From NCBI RefSeq assembly GCF_009604385.1, contig NZ_WEGJ01000001.1, positions 1 to 64,000 on the forward strand: DNA of 64,000 nucleotides, read 5' to 3'. How positions within the stretch are numbered: the stretch's first letter is position 1; each line of letters begins with the position of its first letter. The notes beneath the pieces were generated by a model. The model made no database searches. It was not told the origin of the DNA and saw only the letters and a list, made by a program, of their open reading frames with translations. This DNA is from Streptomyces smaragdinus (GTDB lineage: Bacteria; Actinomycetota; Actinomycetes; Streptomycetales; Streptomycetaceae). The translations under genes were made by a program, and so were the position numbers. This document shows positions 1 through 8,929 of the stretch, in pieces.

Positions 1-440
1 CACCCGACCCGCCCCGGGCACGACGCCAGATTGCGGACCCCCTCGTCCTGGCCGCCGTAGACGGTGACGCCCTGGAACGGCGATCGGGCACTTCCTCCAG
101 GAGCGCCGGGCCCCCGCCGACGGTCGCAGGCTCATCACCGTTGACGGCAAGATGGCTCTGTTCACGACGCAGAGCAGCGTTTCGACAGGAGTTCCGGAGG
201 CACTGCTCGCGCCGGATGCTCACGAGAACGGGCGGCAGCTCGGTGATGTCCGACCCGACGCCGTCTTGCGGCCGTCCGGCGCGCTGGGCAAAAGCGCTGG
301 CTACGGGCGTAGTCGGGAGCTGCTACCGCGCCGATGCCGAGTGCCGGCAGGTGCCTCCCGTTCTCGTGGACATCGATTAGCCCCGACAGCGGGTGCCTCC
401 CGAAGCCATCGACATCTGCTGTCAGAACTCGTGAACAAAG
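1..440. other. no recognisable gene
   Basis: I see no intact gene here. Open frames on both strands are short and arginine-rich, without recognisable motifs, as expected of high-GC noise. The stretch lies directly before a decayed transposase and may be its outer part or older IS debris, but no matching peptide could be picked out. Confidence 0.4.
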
Positions 441-825
441 CCAGCAAGACACTGCGCGGCTCCCGCACCCCGAATAAGCTGCCGCCGCCCTGATCGCCGC
501 AATGACCCACGAAAGACACCTCCTGACCCAACGGCAGATCGAGGACAAGAGCAACGAGATCCCAGCCCTTCGCCCCGCTCCTGGACAACATCAACTCACC
601 GGCGCGGTAATCACTGCCGACGCCCTCCACCCCCGAACACGACCACGCCACCTACCTGCACGAACGCGGGCCCACTACCTCGCCGTCGTCAAGCGGAACC
701 ACCCCGGACTCCACGAGCGAGTCCGCCGCCTTCCCTGACGCGACATCCGCCTGAACCACAACGAGCGCACCCGAGCCCACCACCGCGACGAAATCCGCCG
801 GCTCAAGACCGCAGCCGGCCTTAGA
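441..825 (+). pseudogene. ISAs1-family transposase remnant
   Basis: Read across shifting frames, this stretch gives pieces typical of ISAs1 (H-repeat-like) DDE transposases. They are KTLRGSRT near 447-470, QRQIEDKSNEIPA near 530-565, TGAVITADALH near 600-635, AVVKRNHPGLHERVRRL near 680-730 and RTRAHHRDEIRRLK near 765-812. At least two frame changes and an in-frame stop (TGA after RRLP, near 738) separate them, and both ends of a normal ~370-residue enzyme are missing. The match ends abruptly just before the next open frame at 835. I recognise the family from these core peptides; it cannot encode an active transposase. Confidence 0.6.
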
Positions 826-834
826 GGTCCTCCC

Positions 835-1436
835 GTGAATGCAGATAATCTCCAGTGGCAGTTGAGCAACCTCGGCGGTGTCCCGCCGCGCATCGTGGAC
901 GAGATCCTCGAACGCGGCGGCCCGGAGGCATTGATGGACGCGGCACGGGAGCGTGGGGACTGGTTCTGCACCGCGGGTGCGGTACGGGGCCTGTCCGCCA
1001 GGGGGAGTCCGGGCGGGCCCGGACGGTGATCGAGCCGTTCGCGGCCACCGGCCGGCAGCCGGCAGTGCGTGCGGGCACCGACGTCCTGCTGCGCTGGGGC
1101 CGCGTCGGCCGGGCTCTGGAGCTGGCGCATCCCCGGGGGCCTCGTACGAACGCGGTCGACGCGTGGCAAGCCTATGCCCAGGCGCTGGTGCGGGCCGGGC
1201 GGGCGGACGAGGCGATCGGCGTGCTGGGGCCGTACCTGCGCCACAGACGGGTGCCCGGAGCCCTGGTGGAGATCACCGAAGGCCAGGAGTGCGACGAACA
1301 CGTACTCGAGCTGCCGACCCCAGTCGCACACGAGTTCCGGCACGCCCCGAAGCACTGCCCCGACATGTGGGAGGTCCTCCCCGCACAGGCCCGGATCCTG
1401 GAACGGTCCGGGCACGCCAACGAGGCAATCCGGTGA
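835..1436 (+). pseudogene. frameshifted Streptomyces repeat protein
   Basis: A GTG start at 835 opens a frame beginning MNADNLQWQL and running to about 1029. The sequence then continues sensibly only in another frame (VIEPFAATG, ALELAHPR, AYAQALVRAGRADEAIGVL, QARILERSGHANEAIR), which stops at 1436. Repeated ALVRAGRADEAI / ILERSGHANEAI units resemble TPR-like helical repeats of a hypothetical family common in Streptomyces. A single frameshift near 1005-1025 explains the split. The end falls mid-repeat, so the 3' part is probably missing as well. Its function is unknown. Confidence 0.55.
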
Positions 1437-1580
1437 AGATGTGGCTGTGTGGCCCTGGCCGGCCGGGTGGGCGCGCAGCCGTGCGTCAAGGCCTGGGAAT
1501 GGGCGGCTCTCATTGAGGCGTAGCCGACAATTCCGATGCCCAGGGTGGGACAGGGAACTCGTCGGCAAATGAAAGGCCCG

Positions 1581-2819
1581 TCACCATCTCTGCTCCTGAG
1601 TCAGGACGTGTCGGGTCCGGTCCCCGGTCCAGGCCGCTTCGAGGATCGCGGTCAGGCTGGCGGTGTCGGTCGGGCCCGGATGGTTCTGGATCAAGCGGGT
1701 GACGCCACCGGCCATCTCCGCGAAGCGCGGGAGGTCGGCGCGTGCCACGCCGATGTCCGCCAAGGTGGCAGGGATGCCGATATCGGCGAGGAGCCCGTCG
1801 AGCCAGGTCAGGAATGTATCCGCGGCCTCGGCATCCGAGGCGTCGGTCACGTCGAGCCCGCACACCCCGGCGAGGACGGTCAACCGGTTGCCGATGGCAT
1901 CCCTGGCCGCGTCCAGCGCGTAGGGCAGCAGCAGCCCCACGCCCAGGCCGTGCGGTGTGTGGGTGGCTGCGCCGATGGGGTACTGGAGGGCGTGCGGAGC
2001 CGCGTTGCCTGCGTGGGAGAATGCGAGCCCGGCCAGCATGGACCCATAGGACATGTCCGCGCGTGCGTCCCTGTCGCCTCCGTCCCTGACGACACGGGGC
2101 AAGCTGCGGGCGATCCGCTCCGCGGCCAGGAGCGCGTAGTGATCGGTGATCGGGTTGCGGCCGAGGAAGACCTGCTCCACCAGGTCGCGCGGTCCGTGGG
2201 CCCGGGGTCGCGCCGTGTAGCTCTCCACCGCGTGACAAAACGCGTCGATGCCGGAGTGGGACGTGACGGTCGCGGGGCAGGTGTAGGTGAGCTCGGGGTC
2301 GACGATGGCGAAGTCGGGCACGATATGGACGCTGGAAACCCCCACCTTCAGCTCGCGGTCCGGGTCGGTCAGCACCGAGACGGGCGTGAGCTCGGAGCCG
2401 GTGCCCGACGTCGTCGGGACCGCGACGAGAGGAATCGTCGGCCCCGGCACCTTCGACTCGCCGTAGAAGTCGCGCGGCGTTCCACCGTGGCGCCGGATGA
2501 CGCCGACGATTTTGGCGAGGTCGATCACCGTGCCACCCCCGATGGCGAGGATGACGTCGGCGTCCACCTCTGCGGCGGCCGAAACGGCCAGGGCGACATC
2601 GGCGAGTGGCACGTCCGCAGTCGCGTCGGCGAACATCCCGACGGCTTCGGCCTTCTCCCGCACGGCGGCCACGATCTCGGCCACGCCCGGCTGCCCCAGC
2701 AGAACCCGGTCGGACACGATGAGGACTCGCGAGCCACACTCGGCCACCACTCGTGGGATGTTCTGCGCGACCCCTTCGCCCACCATCAGCTGGCGTGGTC
2801 CGCGGACGGTCTCAAGCAT
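1581..2819 (-). CDS. iron-containing alcohol dehydrogenase
   Basis: A 412-residue group III (iron-type) alcohol dehydrogenase, expected to interconvert an alcohol and an aldehyde or ketone with NAD(P)(H) in the cytoplasm. Visible marks are the nucleotide-binding GGGTVIDLAK, VPTTSGTGSEL, the metal-ligand region HSGIDAFCHAVESY, and the C-terminal ligand histidines within NAAPHALQYPIGAATH and TPHGLG. Length fits the family. The start is preceded by a GAGAGG-type ribosome site and overlaps the end of the upstream Ldh remnant by 8 bases. It is the last gene of the transporter-dehydrogenase operon, so it probably acts on the imported compound or its product. The substrate cannot be read from the sequence; a maleylacetate-reductase-type role is a less likely alternative. 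Confidence 0.85.
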   Translation of the reverse strand: MLETVRGPRQLMVGEGVAQNIPRVVAECGSRVLIVSDRVLLGQPGVAEIVAAVREKAEAVGMFADATADVPLADVALAVSAAAEVDADVILAIGGGTVIDLAKIVGVIRRHGGTPRDFYGESKVPGPTIPLVAVPTTSGTGSELTPVSVLTDPDRELKVGVSSVHIVPDFAIVDPELTYTCPATVTSHSGIDAFCHAVESYTARPRAHGPRDLVEQVFLGRNPITDHYALLAAERIARSLPRVVRDGGDRDARADMSYGSMLAGLAFSHAGNAAPHALQYPIGAATHTPHGLGVGLLLPYALDAARDAIGNRLTVLAGVCGLDVTDASDAEAADTFLTWLDGLLADIGIPATLADIGVARADLPRFAEMAGGVTRLIQNHPGPTDTASLTAILEAAWTGDRTRHVLTQEQRW

Positions 2820-3297
2820 GCGGGTGCCTCTCTGGGACGGCGGCGGAGATGTGCTGGGCGGACGTCCGGGTCACCCACGAGACCGGGACGGCGTCGGCAA
2901 GGTTGGCTGCCGGGTGGCGCAAGCGCGCGCCGGGCTTGCGGATTCGGTCGTGCCCGGGCGCCCTCGAGTCCATCGCGATGAAGACGTCGCCCCTGGTGGG
3001 CGGGTCAGTCGGGTCGAGGGTCGGGCGGACATCGTCGCCAAGGGCGGTACGAGCCACGGTCGCGACGCGCACCTCGATCACGAGCCCGAGGGCGTAGCCT
3101 TGGGGACCGCCGAAAGGGCTGATCGCCCCATCCACCACCGCGGCCGCTCCTGCGCGCACACCGGCGGAGTCGACGGGTGCCGGCGGAGTCGTGCCGGCCA
3201 TGGCCCGGATCCCGCCCCGCGGGTGAAGGCCGGTCAGGTCATGTGTGCACAGGGTTCGGTGATCCTCGGCGGGCACCCGGAGCAGCAGGCGGGTCAC
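2812..3297 (-). pseudogene. malate/L-lactate dehydrogenase (Ldh2) family, internally deleted
   Basis: A 161-codon frame where about 330-350 is normal. The first ~18 residues (TRLLLRVPAEDHRTLC) look like the true N-terminus of the Ldh2 family (malate / L-lactate / ureidoglycolate dehydrogenases). The sequence then jumps to the C-terminal region (DGAISPFGGPQGYALGL, RTALGDDVRPTLDPTDPPT, KGDVFIAMD-like). The NAD-binding middle and catalytic core are absent, so an active enzyme is unlikely. The GTG start overlaps the aldehyde dehydrogenase stop (GTGA), and the 3' end overlaps the alcohol dehydrogenase start, so the deletion kept frame and operon coupling. The tail also looks shortened. Confidence 0.7.
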
Positions 3298-4754
3298 GGC
3301 AGGTCGATCGCCGCGTAGGTGACGTCGAGGTACTCGAGGATGCCCTCGTGCGACCCCTCCTTGCCGATCCCGGACTGCTTCACGCCTCCGAACGGAGCCG
3401 ACGGGTCCGAGATCAGACCACGGTTGATGCCGACCATCCCCGTCTCCAGCCCCTCGGTGAACCGGAGCGCCCGCTGGAGGTCACGGGTGAAGACGTATCC
3501 GACCAGGCCGTGCTCGGTGTCGTTGGCCTTCGCCATGACCTCGTCGTCGGACGTGAACGAGATGATCGGCGCCACCGGGCCGAAGATCTCCGCCTCCAGC
3601 ATCCGCGCGTCTTCGGGCACGTCGACGAGGACCGTGGGCGGGTAGAAGTGGCCCGGCCCGTCCGGATGCTCGCCGCCCGTCAGGACACGGGCGCCGCGAT
3701 TGACCGCGTCGGTGACGAGTTCGTCGATCCTGTTGACCGAGGCCTCGTCGATCAGCGCCCCGACGTCCACGCCGTCGTCGAGACCACGGCCCATCGAGAG
3801 CGCGCCCATCCGCTCGGCGAAGCGGGCCGTGAATTCCTCGCGCACCGGCTCCTCGACGTAGATTCGGTTGGCCGCGATGCAGGACTCCCCGATGTTGCGC
3901 ATCTTGGCCACCATGGCACCGTCGAGCGCGACGTCCAGGTCCGCGTCGGCGCACACGATCAAGGCCGCGTTGCCGCCCAGTTCCATGGAAGTGCGCAGTA
4001 CGTTGTCCGCCGCCTGTCGCAGCAGTACGCGCCCGACCTCGGTCGACCCGGTGAACGAAAGCTTGCGGGTCCGGCGGTCGGACAGCAGTGCTGAGACCAC
4101 CTCGCCGGAACGCTTGGTCGTCACGACGTTGACGACGCCCGGGGGAACGCCGGCCTCCTCCATGATGCGGGCCAGGAAGAGCATGGTGAGTGGCGTCTGG
4201 GCTGCCGGCTTGGTGATCGTCGTGCAGCCCGCCGCCAGCGCAGGAGCGATCTTGCGGGCGCCCATGGCCAACGGAAAGTTCCAGGGCGTCACGAAGACGC
4301 ACGGTCCGACCGGCTTCGGCACGGTGAGGATGCGATATCCACCACCGGGAGCGGTGTTGTAGCGCCCCTCGACGCGCACCGCCTCCTCGGCGAACCACCG
4401 GAAGAACTCGGCGCCGTAGGCCACCTCTCCCCGAGCCTCGGCGAGCGGTTTGCCCATCTCGAGCGTGATCAGCCGGGCGACCTCCTCGGATCGCTCGGTC
4501 AGTGCCCGGTACGTCGCGGTCAGCAACTCCGACCGCTTTCGCGGCGGCGTCGCCGCCCACTCCGCCCTTGCCTCGCTCGCCGCGTGCAGAGCGGCGAGCC
4601 CGTCGACGACGCCGGCGTCCGCCACCTCGGCAATGGTCGTGCCGGTGGCCGGGTCCTCGACGGCAAAGGTGGCTCCGCCGGCGGCGTCACGCCAGGCGTC
4701 GCCGATCCGGAGCCGCCGGTGTTCAGGGGCCAGGACGTTCATCGGGTCACTCAT
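3294..4754 (-). CDS. NAD(P)-dependent aldehyde dehydrogenase (succinate-semialdehyde type)
   Basis: A 486-residue aldehyde dehydrogenase oxidising an aldehyde to a carboxylate. It has the cofactor motif TPWNFPLAMGARK, the catalytic glutamate in MELGGNAALIV and the catalytic cysteine in GESCIAANRIYV, and ends with the usual FGGVKQSGIGKEG. It is closest in feel to succinate-semialdehyde / glycolaldehyde-type enzymes. I chose ATG 4754 because AGGAGG lies 7 bases upstream; the frame stays open upstream to 4889 but that extension is low-complexity. It follows the ABC transporter genes after a 170-base gap and is coupled by GTGA to the Ldh remnant. Together with the alcohol dehydrogenase it suggests oxidation of an imported alcohol or polyol; the actual substrate is unknown. 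Confidence 0.88.
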   Translation of the reverse strand: MSDPMNVLAPEHRRLRIGDAWRDAAGGATFAVEDPATGTTIAEVADAGVVDGLAALHAASEARAEWAATPPRKRSELLTATYRALTERSEEVARLITLEMGKPLAEARGEVAYGAEFFRWFAEEAVRVEGRYNTAPGGGYRILTVPKPVGPCVFVTPWNFPLAMGARKIAPALAAGCTTITKPAAQTPLTMLFLARIMEEAGVPPGVVNVVTTKRSGEVVSALLSDRRTRKLSFTGSTEVGRVLLRQAADNVLRTSMELGGNAALIVCADADLDVALDGAMVAKMRNIGESCIAANRIYVEEPVREEFTARFAERMGALSMGRGLDDGVDVGALIDEASVNRIDELVTDAVNRGARVLTGGEHPDGPGHFYPPTVLVDVPEDARMLEAEIFGPVAPIISFTSDDEVMAKANDTEHGLVGYVFTRDLQRALRFTEGLETGMVGINRGLISDPSAPFGGVKQSGIGKEGSHEGILEYLDVTYAAIDLP

Positions 4755-4924
4755 TGCGTCGCCTCCTGTGACGTTCTCGGTGATGTCCGGCGTGACCTCA
4801 GCGATCGCGCCACGCCCGTTGACGAACGGGTCACACGGCGTCGTCGAACCGTGTCCGCCGGTGGCGGTCGGCTGGGGCTCGATTGCCACGTGCGGGCGTA
4901 TGTTGGCGTCGCCGCCCTGCGCGG

Positions 4925-6001
4925 CTACCGCCCGGCCTCGGAGAGCGTCAGTCCGGTTTCCGCATCGAACAGGTGCGCACGGTCCAGGTCGACCGTGACA
5001 TGCAGTTGCTCGCCCGGCGTACCCGTGACGGTGGGTCCTGCCTTGACCTTGAGGATCTCCGTCCCCACCCGGACGTCGACCACGGTTCGGTCACCGAGCG
5101 GTTCAAGGCCGTAGAGCTCGCCCGACAACGACGCGTCCCCACGCTGCTTGATGGACAGGTCCTCTGCCCGCAGGCCCAGCAGCAGCGGACGACCGTCCTC
5201 AGCCGTGGTCCAGCGGGGTCGCGGCAGCGTCCAGCCTTCCGCCCCGACCAGACGGTCCCCCTCGGCGTGGCAGGGGAGGAGGCTGATCGGCGGGCTCCCG
5301 ACGAAGCCTGCGACCCACTGGTTTGCCGGTCGCTCGTACACCTCGGCCGGTGTTCCGACCTGTTGCACCTTCCCCTCCTTGAGGACCGCGACCTGGTCGG
5401 CCATGGACAGGGCCTCGACCTGGTCGTTGGTCACGTAGACGAAGGTTCCCCCGAGACTCCGCTGAATGCGGGTGAGCTCCGTACGCATCTCGACGCGGAG
5501 CTTGAGGTCGAGGTTCGTCAGCGGCTCGTCCATGAGAAACGCGCGCGGGCGCCGGACCAGCGCCCGGGCCAGGGCGACACGCTGCATCTCACCGCCCGAC
5601 AGCTGCGCGGGACGACGCTGCAGCAGACGTTCGATGTGCAGCAGGCTCGACATCTGCTCCACGGCGGTGGCGATCTCGCTCGAGGAACAGCGGCGTGCCC
5701 GCAGCGACGAAGCGATGTTCTCGTACGCCGTGAGTCGCGGGTAGAGGGCGTAGCTCTGGAAGACCATGGCCAGGTCGCGTGCGGCCGGGGAGTCACCGGT
5801 CGCGTCCCTCCCGTCCAGATGCACCGACCCGGCGTCAAGCTTCTCCAGGCCGGCGATCGCTCGCAGGGTGGTCGTCTTGCCCGCCCCGGAGGGCCCGAGC
5901 ACGACGAAGAACGAGCCGTCCGGCACGTCCAGCGTCACCCCGTCCAGGGCCTGGACTTTGCCGAAGGACTTGCACAGCCCGTGCACTGCCACGGTTCCCA
6001 T
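4925..6001 (-). CDS. ABC importer ATPase 2, switch histidine replaced by Asn
   Basis: A 358-residue MalK/UgpC-type ATPase. Walker A is GPSGAGKTT, the signature LSGGEMQR and Walker B RAFLMDEPLTNLD, with a C-terminal OB/TOBE-like regulatory region. The switch (H-loop) reads YVTNDQVEALS instead of the usual YVTHDQVEAM: histidine is replaced by asparagine, although the neighbouring ATPase keeps it. It starts in a TGATG overlap with that neighbour. Two different ATPases in one operon recall importers such as the rhizobial glycerol system GlpSTPQV, where the two pair. If the two pair here, one ATP site would lack its switch histidine and be weak or regulatory. Confidence 0.85.
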   Translation of the reverse strand: MGTVAVHGLCKSFGKVQALDGVTLDVPDGSFFVVLGPSGAGKTTTLRAIAGLEKLDAGSVHLDGRDATGDSPAARDLAMVFQSYALYPRLTAYENIASSLRARRCSSSEIATAVEQMSSLLHIERLLQRRPAQLSGGEMQRVALARALVRRPRAFLMDEPLTNLDLKLRVEMRTELTRIQRSLGGTFVYVTNDQVEALSMADQVAVLKEGKVQQVGTPAEVYERPANQWVAGFVGSPPISLLPCHAEGDRLVGAEGWTLPRPRWTTAEDGRPLLLGLRAEDLSIKQRGDASLSGELYGLEPLGDRTVVDVRVGTEILKVKAGPTVTGTPGEQLHVTVDLDRAHLFDAETGLTLSEAGR

Positions 6002-7068
6002 CAGGCCACCAGCTCTTCCGTGCTCACGTCGTAGACCGGCGGGGGGCCGCCGGTGTGCCGCAGCCCGACCGGCGCGTCGGCGGCGAAACGGACAGTCGGT
6101 GGCATCCGAACCCGTAGGTCCTGCCGGCCGCCGTGGTCAACCACGTAGATGTTCTCGTCTCCCAGCCACTCCGCCGAGACCACGCGGGCCGGGGCCGAAC
6201 GCTCGGCCCCCGGTTCTGTGACTTCCAGCGCCTCCGGCCGGACGCCTGCGATCAGGCGACGGTCGCGCGGCAGGCCGGGCGGTGGCGTGAGGACCAGTCC
6301 GCCCGGACTGCGCAGCTTCTCGTCGGCCACCTCCACCTCGATCAGGTTCATCGGCGGGGAGCCGATGAACGCGGCACAGAACAGACTCGCCGGACGGTCG
6401 TAGACCTCCAGCGGCGTGCCGATCTGCTCGACGCGGCCCTTGTTGAGGATGGCGATCCTGTGGCCGAGCGACATCGCCTCGACTTGGTCGTGGGTGACGT
6501 AGACCATCGTCGTCCCCAGTTCCCCCTGCAGGTGCTTGATCTCCGTGCGCATGTCCGCCCTCAGCTCCGCGTCCAGATTGGTGAGGGGTTCGTCCATGAG
6601 GAATGCGCGCGGTCGTCGCACCAGGGCGCGAGCAAGCGCGACGCGCTGCTGCTCCCCGCCGGACAGCCGGTGCGGTCGCCGGTCCAGGAGCGGACCGAGC
6701 CGCATCAGCCGGGCGGCCTCGTCGACCCGCTCGCGCACCTCCGCCTTGGGCAGGCCCTCGGCCCGCAGCGGGAACGCCAGATTGTCGCGCGTTCTCAGAT
6801 GCGGGTAGAGAGCGTAGAACTGGAACACCATGGCGATGTCGCGCTCGGCGGGCGGCAGGTCGTTGACCAGCGTGTCGCCGATGCGGATGTCGCCCCCCGT
6901 CTGCCTCTCCAGGCCGGCTACGGCCCGCAGCGTGGTCGTCTTGCCGCAGCCCGAAGGGCCGAGCATCACGAACAGCTCGCCGTCGCCGATGGACAGGTCC
7001 ACGTGCTCGACTGCGACCGTCCCGTCCGGGTAGCGCTTGTGCAGGGCGGTCACCTCGATGCCCGCCAT
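6001..7068 (-). CDS. ABC importer ATPase 1 (MalK/UgpC type)
   Basis: A 355-residue ATPase that energises the carbohydrate-type importer at the inner face of the membrane. Walker A is GPSGCGKTT, the signature LSGGEQQR and Walker B RAFLMDEPLTNLD; the switch histidine is intact in YVTHDQVEAMSL, and a C-terminal TOBE-like region includes IAGVRPEAL. The true start is the ATG at 7068, overlapping the permease stop (TGATG). The frame extends upstream to 7833 only because it is open in antisense-like high-GC sequence. It pairs naturally with the next ATPase and the two permeases. Confidence 0.9.
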   Translation of the reverse strand: MAGIEVTALHKRYPDGTVAVEHVDLSIGDGELFVMLGPSGCGKTTTLRAVAGLERQTGGDIRIGDTLVNDLPPAERDIAMVFQFYALYPHLRTRDNLAFPLRAEGLPKAEVRERVDEAARLMRLGPLLDRRPHRLSGGEQQRVALARALVRRPRAFLMDEPLTNLDAELRADMRTEIKHLQGELGTTMVYVTHDQVEAMSLGHRIAILNKGRVEQIGTPLEVYDRPASLFCAAFIGSPPMNLIEVEVADEKLRSPGGLVLTPPPGLPRDRRLIAGVRPEALEVTEPGAERSAPARVVSAEWLGDENIYVVDHGGRQDLRVRMPPTVRFAADAPVGLRHTGGPPPVYDVSTEELVA

Positions 7069-7979
7069 CAGCGTCGCACCGCCCCGAGCGTCACACCGGC
7101 GACGAGGTGCTTGCGCACCAGGTAGGCGAAGACCAGCACCGGTAGGGCGAACACGAGGGAGGCGGCGGCCACGAGACCCCAGTCCACAGTGGTTCCACCG
7201 ATGAGGCCGGCGATGGCGGGTGGGGCCGTCCGCACGCCGTCGCTGGAGGTGAGGAAGATGGCGAACACGAACTCGTTCCACGAGAAGATGAGTGCGAAGA
7301 CCGCCGTCGCGGCGATGCCGGGCAGGAGCAGGGGAAGGGTGAACCGCCGGAACGCCTGCAGGCGGGTGTAGCCGTCGAGCATGGCGGCGTCCTCGTACTC
7401 CGCGGGCACCTCGTCGACGAACCCCTTCATCATCCAGATCGTGAACGGGACGTTGTACGCGGCGTAGATGAGGATCAGGCCGAGCTTGCTGTCGATGAGC
7501 CCGACGTCGCGGTACATGAGGAAGATCGGGATCACGACCACCACAGGCGGCATGAAGCGGGTGGACAGGATGAAGAACAGCTGGTCCTTCTTGGCCTTCA
7601 CGGCGAAGCGTGAGTAGGCCCAGGCCGCCGGGACCCCCAGCACGGTGGCCAGCACCGTGGAGGCCCCGGCGACAAGGAGGGAGTTGAGGAACGCGACGGA
7701 CAGATCCGAGCGACCGCCGCCGGGGGCGGCGAACACGTCCTTGAAATGGTCCAAGGTGACTGTGAAGTGGAAGAACTTGGCCGGGATGGCGTAGACGTCC
7801 CGGTTCTCCTTGATGGACGTCTCGATCATCCACAACACCGGAAAGAGCATCACGACGGCCAGCACGGTCAGCAGCGCGACCTCCAGCACGGAGCGCCCCC
7901 GGCCGCCGAAGCGACGCGCGGGGGGCGTGTGATCCCGGACAGAGCCCGTGGACACGGCCTCGTCGACGGAGACGGCCAT
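7068..7979 (-). CDS. ABC importer permease, MalG type
   Basis: A 303-residue inner-membrane permease of the CUT1 family. An N-terminal segment (VALLTVLAVVMLFPVLWMI) is followed by five further hydrophobic spans, and the cytoplasmic coupling loop reads EYEDAAMLDGYTRLQAFRRF, the EAA-type motif that docks on the ATPase. The ATG at 7979 overlaps the preceding permease stop (TGATG), with AAGGAGG just upstream. The coordinates follow from that overlap and not from the longer open frame. It forms the translocation pore with the MalF-type subunit. Confidence 0.9.
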   Translation of the reverse strand: MAVSVDEAVSTGSVRDHTPPARRFGGRGRSVLEVALLTVLAVVMLFPVLWMIETSIKENRDVYAIPAKFFHFTVTLDHFKDVFAAPGGGRSDLSVAFLNSLLVAGASTVLATVLGVPAAWAYSRFAVKAKKDQLFFILSTRFMPPVVVVIPIFLMYRDVGLIDSKLGLILIYAAYNVPFTIWMMKGFVDEVPAEYEDAAMLDGYTRLQAFRRFTLPLLLPGIAATAVFALIFSWNEFVFAIFLTSSDGVRTAPPAIAGLIGGTTVDWGLVAAASLVFALPVLVFAYLVRKHLVAGVTLGAVRR

Positions 7980-8929
7980 CAGTCCTCCTTGAGCTTGTTC
8001 AAGTAGCGCAGGTAGAGCTGCGTCAGGACGATGACAACGAGGACCATGAGGATCCCGTACGCCGAGGCGGTTCCGGTGTTGAAGCCCAGGAACGCGACCT
8101 TGTAGACGTGGAACGACAACGTCTCGGTGGAGACCCCCGGACCTCCGCTGGTGAGGATGTAGACGAGGTCGAACAGCCGGAAGGCCTCGATGGCCCTGAA
8201 CAGCACAGCGATGAGGAGCAGCGGCCACACCAGCGGAAGAGTGATGGTGCGGAACCGGAACCACTCGGACGCCCGGTCGATCGAGGCGGCCTCGTACAAA
8301 TACTTGGGCACCGCGGTAAGGCCCGCAAGTGCGATGAGCATGATGAACGGCGTCCATTGCCAGGTGTCGACCACGATGAGGGAAATCAATGCCGTTCGCT
8401 GCTGGGTGAGCCACTCCACCTGCCCTAGGCCGAGCGAGTCGAGCATGCTGTTGATCACGCCGAACTGCGCGTCGAGCATGAATCGCCAGAACAGCCCGAC
8501 CACGACCGGCGACAGCATCATCGGAACCAGGAAGAGAGTGGTCAGCAGTCCTCGCCCGTGCGTACGTCGTGAGATCAGGTAGGCGATGGAGAAGCCGAGC
8601 GCGGTCTGCAGGGTGACCGCGCCGACGACGTAGATCAACGTCGTCAGGGCCCTCGTGTGGACCTGCGCCGACGTCAGGATGGCGGTGTAGTTCTCGAACC
8701 AGACGAAATGGGCCGGCCCCCCGCGGGTGGCCGAGTAGTCGGTGAAGGACAGGTACAACGCCCACAGCAACGGGAACACCGACATGGCGAGCAACAGCAG
8801 CAGCGCGGGGGAAATGAAGGCCACGGCGAGCCTGCGGTCACTCGAGCGGCGGGACCGACCCGGTGCAGGCGGCATCGTGGACGCCGCCTGCTCGGGGTGG
8901 TCGGTCGTCAGAGGGGCGGAGTCACTCAC
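7979..8929 (-). CDS. ABC importer permease, MalF type
   Basis: A 316-residue permease with six hydrophobic spans, starting near VAFISPALLLLLAMSVFPLL, and an EAA-type loop (LYEAASIDRASEWFRFRTI). I chose GTG 8929 because it overlaps the stop of the binding-protein gene in a GTGA junction, the same coupling used throughout this operon; an internal ATG at MPPAPG is a weaker alternative. It acts in the cytoplasmic membrane as partner of the MalG-type subunit. The frame extends much further upstream but only across the binding-protein gene in another frame. Confidence 0.88.
   Translation of the reverse strand: MSDSAPLTTDHPEQAASTMPPAPGRSRRSSDRRLAVAFISPALLLLLAMSVFPLLWALYLSFTDYSATRGGPAHFVWFENYTAILTSAQVHTRALTTLIYVVGAVTLQTALGFSIAYLISRRTHGRGLLTTLFLVPMMLSPVVVGLFWRFMLDAQFGVINSMLDSLGLGQVEWLTQQRTALISLIVVDTWQWTPFIMLIALAGLTAVPKYLYEAASIDRASEWFRFRTITLPLVWPLLLIAVLFRAIEAFRLFDLVYILTSGGPGVSTETLSFHVYKVAFLGFNTGTASAYGILMVLVVIVLTQLYLRYLNKLKED

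Noticed and set aside
6001..7833. 610-residue reading of ATPase 1
   Set aside because: The extra N-terminal part is the permease gene read in another frame; ATG 7068 overlaps the permease stop like all junctions in this operon.
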